This document shows positions 1 through 6,200 of a DNA stretch of 9,114 nt, in pieces; the stretch's first letter is position 1, and the number at the start of each line of letters is the position of its first letter. Origin of the DNA: Halanaerobiaceae bacterium (GTDB taxonomy: Bacteria; Bacillota; Halanaerobiia; Halanaerobiales; DTU029); assembly GCA_012521855.1 (NCBI GenBank), contig JAAYLO010000063.1:1-9114 (forward strand), given 5' to 3'. The translations under genes and the position numbers were made by a program. The notes below the pieces were generated by a model. It had not been told where the DNA came from and did no database searches. It saw only the letters and a program-made list of their open reading frames with translations.

Positions 1-55
1 CCTTATAATATTATATAATCCGGGAACTAATATGGACTTTATTCAAAATACTATG

Positions 56-84
56 AAAAAACCCTGGGTATAGTACCCCAGGGT
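56..84 (-). terminator. Intrinsic terminator of the pheA-hisC-ilvD operon
   Basis: Read on the minus strand, ACCCTGGG pairs with CCCAGGGT as an 8-bp GC-rich stem. The inner GTA/TAC can extend it past one unpaired base. The stem is followed directly by six T residues (61 to 56). It lies about 90 bases after the ilvD stop codon, where a rho-independent terminator would close the operon. The plus-strand reading also has a hairpin but lacks a good T tract, so I call it for the minus strand only. Confidence 0.88.
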
Positions 85-134
85 ATATTAATACTACCAG
101 ATAAAAAACTCTGATAGCCCCAAAAATGTACACC

Positions 135-155
135 CTACTCACTGCTCACTACTAA
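135..155. repeat. Three imperfect tandem heptamers (CTACTCA type)
   Basis: Three consecutive 7-base units read CTACTCA, CTGCTCA and CTACTAA on the plus strand. On the minus strand they are GTGAGTA-like units. They sit between the ilvD stop codon and its terminator, so they lie in the 3' untranslated part of the transcript. Short tandem heptamers of this kind occur in intergenic DNA of several bacterial groups. The copy number here is low and no function can be read from the sequence. Confidence 0.5.
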
Positions 156-171
156 GTGTCATATTCTATTT

Positions 172-1827
172 TTAGTCCAGGATTGCTCCTTTATCGGCAG
201 ATTTAACACCCCTGGTATATCTCTCTAGATATCCTTTATTTTCAGTCAGCTGTGGTTTAAATGTCTTTAATCTCTCTTCTATCTCTTCAGCACTTATCTT
301 CAAATCCAGTTTTTTCTCCCGTATATTTATACTGATTATATCCCCGTCTCTAATAATTCCTATGGGGCCTCCTAAAGCTGCTTCAGGGGATACATGGCCA
401 ATAGCTGCACCTCTGGTTGCTCCAGAAAAACGTCCGTCCGTTATCAGCGCAACACTGTCATCCAATCCCATTCCGGCAAGAGAAGCTGTCGGGGAAAGCA
501 TTTCCCTCATTCCTGGCCCTCCCTTTGGGCCTTCATATGTTATTACAACTACATCACCAGGATTAATCTCCCCGTTCAATATGGCTTTTATTGCAGCTTC
601 TTCTCCCTTAAAAACCCTGGCAGGGCCTTCATGAACCATCATATTCTCTGCCACCGCTGCCTGTTTTACTATTGCACCGCGGGGAGCAATATTTCCTTTC
701 AGTACAGCCAGACCGCCTTCTTTATGATAGGGATTATCCAGAGGTCTGATGATATTATAATCTATATCCTTGACTTCTGCAAGAGTCTCTCCAACAGTCT
801 TCCCGCTTACTGTTAACTCATCTGCCTGGAGTAGTCCTCCCTCTGCCAGGACTTTCATTACCCCGGGAATTCCACCGGCATAATAAAGGTCTTCAATATG
901 ATGTATGCCTGCAGGCGCCAGGCTGCAGATATGCGGCACATTTTTACCCAGTTCATTAATTATCTCAATATCAAAATCCAGGCCAGCCTCATGACCAATA
1001 GCCGGAAGGTGCAGGGCAGTATTAGTAGAACATCCCAGTGCCATATCAACAACAAGGGCATTCTCTATAGCATTTCTCGTAAAAATATCCAGTGGGCGGA
1101 TATCTTTTTTTACCAGTTCAACAATCTTTCTCCCGCTCTGTCTGGCCAGACGTTTTCTTCCTGCAAAAACAGCCGGAATAGTCCCATTCCCCGGCAAAGC
1201 CAGCCCCATCACTTCTGTCAGGCAATTCATTGAATTGGCAGTAAACATTCCTGAACAGGAACCTACACCTGGACATGCTGCCATTTCAATTTCTTCCAGT
1301 TCTTCTTCCTGCATTTTCCCCACATTAACTGCTCCTACTGCCTCAAACATACTCTGAAGATCTATTGCCTTACCTTGATATTTTCCAGCCAGCATGGGAC
1401 CGCCGCTGACTACTATTGCCGGTATATTTAACCTCAAAGCAGCCATCAGCATACCCGGTACTATCTTATCACAATTTGGAATAAGCACCAGACCGTCAAA
1501 ACAGTGTGCCCTGGCCATTATTTCAACAGAATCAGCAATCACCTCTCTGCTGGCCAGTGAATATTTCATTCCTCCATGGCCCATGGCTATGCCGTCACAG
1601 ACACCAATTGTTGAAAAAGCTATAGGTGTACCCCCGGCACTATATATACCGTTTTTTACCTCTTCACAGATCTGGTTCAGATGCTTATGCCCTGGTACTA
1701 TATCATTGGCTGAACAGGCAATTCCAATAATCGGCTTCTCAAGATCTTCTTTATCAAGACCAAGTGCATACAATAAGGAGCGGTGTGGTGCACGCTCAAC
1801 ACCTTTCTTGATCCAGTCACTATTCAT
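172..1827 (-). CDS. ilvD: Dihydroxy-acid dehydratase
   Basis: IlvD dehydrates 2,3-dihydroxy-isovalerate and 2,3-dihydroxy-3-methylvalerate to the 2-keto acids that precede valine, leucine and isoleucine. It is a cytoplasmic iron-sulfur enzyme. The 551-residue length is full for the bacterial family (about 555). Visible motifs are GVCDGIAMGH (75-84), NCDKIVPGM (118-126, with Cys119 and the conserved Lys121), CPGVGSCSGMFTANSM (185-200, with Cys191) and TDGRFSG (463-469, with the catalytic Ser468). The usual PCN cysteine of plant-type [2Fe-2S] enzymes is PGH here (45-47), and the preceding segment reads ACSAND, with Cys38 where Asn is common. ATG at 1827 is preceded by GGGAGG seven bases upstream. 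It starts 76 bases after the hisC stop with no clear promoter or terminator between, so I infer it is the last gene of the operon. Sugar-acid dehydratases of the same superfamily are the alternative, but the motifs favour IlvD. Confidence 0.95.
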   Translation of the reverse strand: MNSDWIKKGVERAPHRSLLYALGLDKEDLEKPIIGIACSANDIVPGHKHLNQICEEVKNGIYSAGGTPIAFSTIGVCDGIAMGHGGMKYSLASREVIADSVEIMARAHCFDGLVLIPNCDKIVPGMLMAALRLNIPAIVVSGGPMLAGKYQGKAIDLQSMFEAVGAVNVGKMQEEELEEIEMAACPGVGSCSGMFTANSMNCLTEVMGLALPGNGTIPAVFAGRKRLARQSGRKIVELVKKDIRPLDIFTRNAIENALVVDMALGCSTNTALHLPAIGHEAGLDFDIEIINELGKNVPHICSLAPAGIHHIEDLYYAGGIPGVMKVLAEGGLLQADELTVSGKTVGETLAEVKDIDYNIIRPLDNPYHKEGGLAVLKGNIAPRGAIVKQAAVAENMMVHEGPARVFKGEEAAIKAILNGEINPGDVVVITYEGPKGGPGMREMLSPTASLAGMGLDDSVALITDGRFSGATRGAAIGHVSPEAALGGPIGIIRDGDIISINIREKKLDLKISAEEIEERLKTFKPQLTENKGYLERYTRGVKSADKGAILD

Positions 1828-1903
1828 TAAAAAACCTCCCTCTGCTCAGGCTACTTCCTTTTTGCGAATCTTCAACAATCTCTTTATTTAATATATTATT
1901 ATA

Positions 1904-3007
1904 TTACTCACCAAGTAATTTGTCAATACTGTTAATAAATAATTTATTTTCCTCTTCTGTACCAATACTCAGGCGGATATGTCCCGGATATCCCAGGGGT
2001 TTTCCAGGCCTGATGATAACACCCATCCTGAGCAGGTCTTCGAAAAGTTTCATGCAGTCCATTTCCATATTTACCAATATGAAATTTGCCTCTGTAGGAA
2101 CATAACTGATATTCCTTTTTTCCAGTTCTCTATATAAATACTCTTTACCGGCCTCATTTACCCTGATACTGTTTTCAAGAAACTCTTCATCCTCTATAGC
2201 AGCCAGAGCAGCCGCCTGGGCAATCCTGTTTACATTGAAAGGATCCAGTGCCTTGGCAGCTAATGAGACTATTTCACTATCAGCAATGAGATATCCTATT
2301 CTGAGTCCGGCCAGAGCATATACCTTGGAGAAAGTCCTTAATACTATCAGCGGATAACCCTTTTTTATATACTCAAGACTATCGGGATATTCATCACTCT
2401 GTACATATTCATAATATGCCTCATCCATGATTACCAGGATATTGTCAGGAATCCTGTCCAGAAACACTCTCAGCTTTCTATCAGTAATAATGGTCCCGGC
2501 AGGATTGTGGGGACTGGTTAAAAAGATCATCTTTGTCTTATCGCTTACCAGCTCCAGAACCTTATCCAGATCCTGATGATAAGGATTCATTTTTACCCTT
2601 TTCAAATCAGCTCCCATCAAATTGGCTACAAAGGTATATTCAACAAAACTGGGATCAAATACTATAACTTCATCACCTTTATTAATAAATGTCTCGGCAA
2701 TCACTTTTAACAAGCCATCAGAGCCATTTCCGAATAAGAGCATATCCTCGGAAATATTTAATTTTCCAGCCATGGCTCTTTTTAAAAAACGGCAGTCTCC
2801 ATCGGGATATCTGTTCAAAGTACTTAGCTCATTAATGACAGCCTTTTTCACCTTTTCAGATAAACCCAGGGGATTTTCATTTGAAGCCAGTTTTATCACT
2901 CTCTCCAGCCCGTATTCTTCCTGAACTTCCTCGATAGGTTTACCCGGGATATAGGGGCTCAGGGTGTCTATCTCTTCCCTTATCATCCGACTATATTTAT
3001 TAGCCAT
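1904..3007 (-). CDS. hisC: HisC-family aminotransferase, probably serving phenylalanine synthesis
   Basis: This is a complete 367-residue class I/II PLP-dependent aminotransferase of the histidinol-phosphate aminotransferase family, which is typically about 350-370 residues. Seen motifs are SNENPLG (42-48), NPAG (168-171), MDEAYY (194-199), the PLP-lysine segment FSKVYALAGLRIGY with Lys228, and HIRLSIGT (343-350), whose Arg345 is the family's substrate-carboxylate arginine. Family members can transaminate histidinol phosphate, phenylpyruvate or 4-hydroxyphenylpyruvate; Bacillus HisC does both jobs. No other his gene is nearby. The gene follows pheA by 40 bases with no terminator between, under a leader that appears to read Phe-tRNA. 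I therefore infer that its main role here is the phenylpyruvate-to-phenylalanine step, and the hisC name reflects family only. The ATG at 3007 has GGGAG about ten bases upstream. Confidence 0.9.
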   Translation of the reverse strand: MANKYSRMIREEIDTLSPYIPGKPIEEVQEEYGLERVIKLASNENPLGLSEKVKKAVINELSTLNRYPDGDCRFLKRAMAGKLNISEDMLLFGNGSDGLLKVIAETFINKGDEVIVFDPSFVEYTFVANLMGADLKRVKMNPYHQDLDKVLELVSDKTKMIFLTSPHNPAGTIITDRKLRVFLDRIPDNILVIMDEAYYEYVQSDEYPDSLEYIKKGYPLIVLRTFSKVYALAGLRIGYLIADSEIVSLAAKALDPFNVNRIAQAAALAAIEDEEFLENSIRVNEAGKEYLYRELEKRNISYVPTEANFILVNMEMDCMKLFEDLLRMGVIIRPGKPLGYPGHIRLSIGTEEENKLFINSIDKLLGE

Positions 3008-3047
3008 TTTATATCTTCTCCCTTCTTAATTCTTTGTTCCTTATCTA

Positions 3048-3911
3048 TTAGTTCGATTCAGATTCTATTTCTCCTTTAACATAACTGCCCAATATTTTAA
3101 AAAATGCTGACTTTTTCTCTACTCCTTCCAGGGCAATTCTCACATGACGGTTTTTCTGATGTCCTTCAAAATCAATATAAAAAATATATTCACCCAGCTG
3201 CCGTTTACTGGGGCGGGATTCAATCCGGGTCAAGTTAATATTCTCTCTCTTAAACTCTGCCAGTAAACCATATAAAACGCCGGCCTTATTGACTTCAGGT
3301 GCACAAATAATGGATGTCTTATATTCATTATTCATATCGGGAAACTCATCTTTAACATCCAGTTTATTGGCAATAACAAAAAAACGGGTGTAATTATTGG
3401 ACATATCCTGAATCTCTTCTCTTAAGACTTCCAGATCATATAATTCACTTATCCTTTTTGAGCCTATCATTGCTCTCCCCTTTTGCCCTTTTATAATCTC
3501 TGCTGCCTGAGCACTGCTGCCTGTATAATGAATCTCTGCCTCAGGCAGGTATTCATTAATAAATATATTTGACTGTCCGATTACCTGGGCAATAGAGTAA
3601 ACCTCTTCAATATCCTTCAATTCTGTACCTGCCGGAGCCAGCAGATACTGCTTAACTGGAAGAATAATCTCATCAACCACGACAACATAGGAACTTGAAT
3701 ACAACAAATCCATGCATAAATTTACCGAGCCCTCCAGTGAATTTTCGATGGGAATTATCCCTCTCGTTATTTCTCCTGTCTGTAACTTATCAAATATTTC
3801 ATTAAATGAACGGAGGGGTATTGTTTTCTCCACGTCATTACAATACTTCAAAGCAGCATCTTCACTGAATGTGCCTCTGGGGCCGAGGTACCCGTATCTT
3901 TCTTTCTGCAT
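3048..3911 (-). CDS. pheA: Prephenate dehydratase with ACT domain
   Basis: PheA converts prephenate to phenylpyruvate, committing chorismate-derived carbon to phenylalanine, and is normally feedback-inhibited by Phe. The 287-residue protein is the monofunctional form, with no chorismate mutase domain. Seen motifs are GPRGTFS (10-16), IPIENSLEGSV (53-63), NNYTRF (172-177, with the catalytic TRF), an ACT regulatory domain from about 200 with GVLYGLL (211-217, the GALV position), and ESRPS (231-235, the Phe-binding motif). The usual S-H-P-Q motif reads S-I-A-Q at 106-109. I chose ATG at 3911 because AGGAG at 3925-3921 is nine bases upstream. A TTG nine bases earlier (3920) abuts the AGGAG with no spacer, so it is not a plausible start. 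The gene is first in its operon, behind the T-box leader. Confidence 0.95.
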   Translation of the reverse strand: MQKERYGYLGPRGTFSEDAALKYCNDVEKTIPLRSFNEIFDKLQTGEITRGIIPIENSLEGSVNLCMDLLYSSSYVVVVDEIILPVKQYLLAPAGTELKDIEEVYSIAQVIGQSNIFINEYLPEAEIHYTGSSAQAAEIIKGQKGRAMIGSKRISELYDLEVLREEIQDMSNNYTRFFVIANKLDVKDEFPDMNNEYKTSIICAPEVNKAGVLYGLLAEFKRENINLTRIESRPSKRQLGEYIFYIDFEGHQKNRHVRIALEGVEKKSAFFKILGSYVKGEIESESN

Positions 3912-3920
3912 TTCACACAA

Positions 3921-3927
3921 CTCCTTT
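3921..3927 (-). promoter_or_regulatory. Ribosome binding site deciding the pheA start
   Basis: On the minus strand the sequence AAAGGAG ends at 3921. The next in-frame TTG begins at 3920, with no spacing, while ATG begins at 3911, nine bases on. Only the ATG has workable Shine-Dalgarno spacing. Confidence 0.85.
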
Positions 3928-3942
3928 ATTTTTATTTATAAT

Positions 3943-3974
3943 AAAAAAACCTGTTCCTATAAAGGAACAGGTTT
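3943..3974 (-). terminator. Regulated (T-box) terminator hairpin upstream of pheA
   Basis: On the minus strand AAACCTGTTCCT (3974-3963) pairs perfectly with AGGAACAGGTTT (3958-3947) around a four-base TTAT loop. Four more T residues follow, making an uninterrupted run of seven. The left arm of this hairpin is also needed for the antiterminator: CCTGT pairs with GCAGG, and TCCTTT pairs with AAAGGA. The two structures therefore exclude each other, as in T-box control. It lies between the promoter and pheA, so it acts as an attenuator rather than an end-of-operon signal. Confidence 0.93.
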
Positions 3975-4200
3975 ATTCCTGCTATACCATCCTTTAAGCT
4001 ACATAATTATTAAAGGACATGATTATCCTCAATTATATAACCTGTCAACAATAACGGTTGACTTCCGTTAGAACCTACTCATCTTTCAGCTCTACAACTC
4101 CCAGGGGAACTTCGCCTAAAGATTTTCTACCGGTCTTCCACCATCACCGGCTCGCTTTTAGAAAATATTTTAGATTACTTTCCCTGCTCATCATTTTTAT
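3943..4200 (-). promoter_or_regulatory. T-box riboswitch leader, probable tRNA-Phe specificity
   Basis: T-box leaders bind an uncharged tRNA and switch a terminator to an antiterminator when the cognate amino acid is scarce. Seen here, on the minus strand: AGCAGGGAAAGTA at 4188-4176 (5' side of the specifier loop); a distal Stem I domain with GAGCCGGTGATGG and CCGGT/ACCGG pairing around 4153-4129; GAAGTTCCCCTGGGAG near 4113-4098 containing the candidate specifier TTC (4109-4107); a stem AACGG/CCGTT near 4069-4053; and the T-box sequence AAAGGATGGTATAGC (3995-3981). The TGGT bulge (3989-3986) complements ACCA, matching a tRNA with an A discriminator base, as tRNA-Phe has. The T-box core differs from the common GGGTGGTACCGCG. 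TTC fits the downstream pheA, but the specifier register is inferred from position and not proven. Confidence 0.9.
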
Positions 4201-4222
4201 TGATATAAAACCCATTTCTATT

Positions 4223-4248
4223 ATTATATAGAAGTATTATATAGAAGT
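4223..4248. repeat. 13-bp exact tandem duplication spanning the -10 box
   Basis: The 13-base unit ATTATATAGAAGT occurs twice in direct succession on the plus strand (4223-4235 and 4236-4248). On the minus strand each copy contains TATAAT. The upstream copy carries the -10 box spaced 17 bases from TTGACA. The second TATAAT (4228-4223) falls 30 bases from the -35 and cannot use it in the normal way. It covers the expected transcription start. Confidence 0.9.
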
Positions 4249-4264
4249 TAATAAATATTGTCAA
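4236..4264 (-). promoter_or_regulatory. Sigma-A-type promoter for the T-box/pheA operon
   Basis: On the minus strand TTGACA (4264-4259) and TATAAT (4241-4236) are separated by exactly 17 bases, a perfect match to the housekeeping consensus. Transcription should begin near 4229, giving a leader of about 310-320 nt to the pheA ATG. The -35 box begins six bases after the stop codon of the LacI-type gene. Confidence 0.9.
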
Positions 4265-4269
4265 GATTT

Positions 4270-5271
4270 TTATGCCGAACCCCTGATTAATAATTCTGGC
4301 GGAATTAGTATATGCTTATTCTCAATATTTTCACCACGTAAAATCTTCAGTAATAATTCCATAGCAATCTTGCCCATCTCTTCTGCTGAATGATAGATGG
4401 TAGTCAAAGGCGGGTCTATATATTCCCCCAGCTGGATACCATCATAACCCATAACTGCAATTTCTTCCGGAATCCTGATTCCCTTTTCTCTTAATGCCTT
4501 CATAACACCTATGGCCATTATATCATTTGCTACAAAAATTGCAGTAAAATCTGCTTTCCTGTTCAACAATTCCCTTGCCCCATGATAAGCTCCTTCCTGG
4601 GTAAAATCTGCATTTACAATAAGCTCATCCCGAATTGTCAGGCCCCTTTCCAGCAAAGCATCTTTATACCCCTGTAAACGGTACCGGCCTGCTACCAGAT
4701 CCAGTGATCCGGTAATAGTAGCAATTTTTTCATGGCCTCTATCCAGGAGATAAGTTACTGCAGTATATGCACCGATCAAATTATCTGTTTCAACCCAGGG
4801 TACATCTTCATCTCCCATTGGATTACCAAGAAAAACAAAAGGCAGGCCTTCCCTTTTCAAATGAATTATCCGCGGGTCGTCTATCCATGGCTCAGTAAGA
4901 ATTATACCATCCATATTATGCCTGTTGAAAATAGTATTAAGCTTTTCCTCCTGACAGATATCATCATTATACAGGGTCAAACTATAACCACTGCCGGAAG
5001 CGATCTCACTGATTCCCTGTAAAAACTCCAGAAAAAAGGGATCAGCTATAGAACGGGGTGAACGGGGAAATACTATTCCAATAATATTGGTGTTCTTATT
5101 GGCCAGGGCTTTGGCAGCTTTATGCGGCTGATAATTTAATTTTCTGGCAATAGTCCTGATTTTTTCTTTTGTTTTTTCATTGACCCTGGGGTCATCTCTT
5201 AAAGCCCTGGAGACTGTAGATTTTGAAACACCGGCTTCCAGGGCAATATCCTTCATGGTTGTTTCTCCCAT
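4270..5271 (-). CDS. LacI/GalR-family sugar-responsive transcriptional repressor
   Basis: The 333-residue protein has the standard family layout and length. A helix-turn-helix with GVSKSTVSRAL lies at about residues 14-24, followed by the hinge segment NYQPHKAAKALA (46-57) and a periplasmic-binding-protein-like effector domain from about 63 to the end. That domain includes GRYRLQGYKDAL and VANDIMAIGVMKAL, both typical of the MalR/GalR branch. It is the last gene after the sugar transporter, 71 bases behind the second permease with no terminator between. I infer it represses this operon through the two TGCAACCGGTTGTA sites and releases on binding an imported sugar or its product. Two starts are possible: ATG at 5271 (AGGTG eight bases upstream) or ATG at 5256, residue 6 (GGGAG eight bases upstream), which gives the common MKDIA beginning. 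The effector cannot be named from sequence. Confidence 0.93.
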   Translation of the reverse strand: MGETTMKDIALEAGVSKSTVSRALRDDPRVNEKTKEKIRTIARKLNYQPHKAAKALANKNTNIIGIVFPRSPRSIADPFFLEFLQGISEIASGSGYSLTLYNDDICQEEKLNTIFNRHNMDGIILTEPWIDDPRIIHLKREGLPFVFLGNPMGDEDVPWVETDNLIGAYTAVTYLLDRGHEKIATITGSLDLVAGRYRLQGYKDALLERGLTIRDELIVNADFTQEGAYHGARELLNRKADFTAIFVANDIMAIGVMKALREKGIRIPEEIAVMGYDGIQLGEYIDPPLTTIYHSAEEMGKIAMELLLKILRGENIENKHILIPPELLIRGSA

Positions 5272-5342
5272 AGTTTAATCACCTGATTATCCTTATTGCA
5301 CTTCACTATATATGCTATTCGCCATTAGTTTTTATTTTCCTT

Positions 5343-6197
5343 TTAACCTTTTACAGAACCAGCCAGAATACCTTTTACAAAATAACGCTGAAGAGAGAAG
5401 AAAATAATCAATGGTACAATCATTGAAACAAAAGCTGCTGATGTCAATAGGTGCCAGTCCTGCCCATGAGAACCCACCAGATTGGTCAGCCTCATCGTCA
5501 GCGGAGCTACCTGCCCTGAGCCCCCAAGATAGATCAATGCTACCAGAAGGTCATTCCAGACCCATAAAAACTGAAAAATAAAGAGTGAGGCAAGAGCAGG
5601 CATAGATAGAGGAAGCGCCAGACGTACAAAAGCTATCCAGATTGAAGCCCCGTCAATAAAAGCAGCCTCAAAAAGATCATCAGGCAGGGACTGAAAAAAA
5701 TTGTGAAGCATATATACAGCAAGAGGTAAGCCGTAAGCAGTATGGTCTAGCCACAAACCCGTAAAAGTGCCTGAAAGATTTAGAATATTATACAATTTTA
5801 AAATCGGTATAAAAGTTAACTGTAAAGGGACAACCAGTAAGCTGACTATAAGAGCATAAATAAAGCTTCGCCCCTTAAAATTGAGCCTGGATAATCCAAA
5901 GGCAGCAAAAGCCGCAATCAGAACAGGTAACAGAGTACCGAAAATAGTAATAATAAAAGAATTCTTAAAGGCAGTATTCATTCCTCCAGCTCTTATAACC
6001 TGAAGATAGTTGTCCAGAGTATAATTTGTAAAATCTAAAGGGCTGCTAAAAACAGTCCACCAGCCGGTACTGTTCACATCTTCAGCAGGGCGGAATGATG
6101 TTATCAATAATCCTAAGGTAGGTACTATCCAGATAATCAGTGAGATAATTATAACAAAATGTAAAAAAAACCTGGCAAAAGTCTTTCTCGCTGCCAT
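5343..6197 (-). CDS. Sugar ABC transporter permease, MalG/AglG type
   Basis: This is an inner-membrane permease subunit of a carbohydrate-uptake (CUT1) ABC importer, 284 residues long. It has an N-terminal membrane helix at about 10-34 and an extracytoplasmic loop (about 35-80, with GWWTVFSSP), followed by five more predicted helices. The cytoplasmic EAA loop EAAFIDGASIWIAFVRLALP spans 177-196 and docks the ATPase. The GWWTVF loop and its partners resemble the alpha-glucoside AglG branch. The ATG lies three bases after the stop codon of the preceding permease gene. Its ribosome binding site (GGGGGGAG) lies inside the end of that gene, so translation is probably coupled. The matching ATPase gene is not in the window. 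Confidence 0.93.
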   Translation of the reverse strand: MAARKTFARFFLHFVIIISLIIWIVPTLGLLITSFRPAEDVNSTGWWTVFSSPLDFTNYTLDNYLQVIRAGGMNTAFKNSFIITIFGTLLPVLIAAFAAFGLSRLNFKGRSFIYALIVSLLVVPLQLTFIPILKLYNILNLSGTFTGLWLDHTAYGLPLAVYMLHNFFQSLPDDLFEAAFIDGASIWIAFVRLALPLSMPALASLFIFQFLWVWNDLLVALIYLGGSGQVAPLTMRLTNLVGSHGQDWHLLTSAAFVSMIVPLIIFFSLQRYFVKGILAGSVKG

Positions 6198-6200
6198 TAA

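Noticed and set aside
1..55. TATAAT-like strings near the window edge
   Set aside because: They lack a partner -35 at proper spacing, and no gene start is visible before the edge.
97..120. Weak hairpin CTATCAG/CTGGTAG upstream of the ilvD terminator
   Set aside because: The seven-pair stem needs a G-T pair, has a ten-base loop and lacks a trailing T tract. The stronger terminator lies just downstream.
394..1233. Plus-strand open frames of 90-165 codons inside the ilvD region
   Set aside because: They lie antisense to a full-length, motif-complete ilvD, have no ribosome binding sites of note, and encode Ser/Cys/Tyr-rich sequences typical of antisense shadow frames.
4025..4052. TTGACA followed 15 bases later by GATAAT inside the T-box leader (minus strand)
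   Set aside because: The spacing is short and the sequence is accounted for by leader structure. The perfect promoter at 4236-4264 is sufficient.
4106..4112. Alternative specifier triplets GTT (Val) or AAG (Lys) in the same loop
   Set aside because: TTC sits at the expected distance before the CCCTGGGAG side of the helix and matches the downstream pheA. GTT is kept as a refutation test because ilvD is in the operon.
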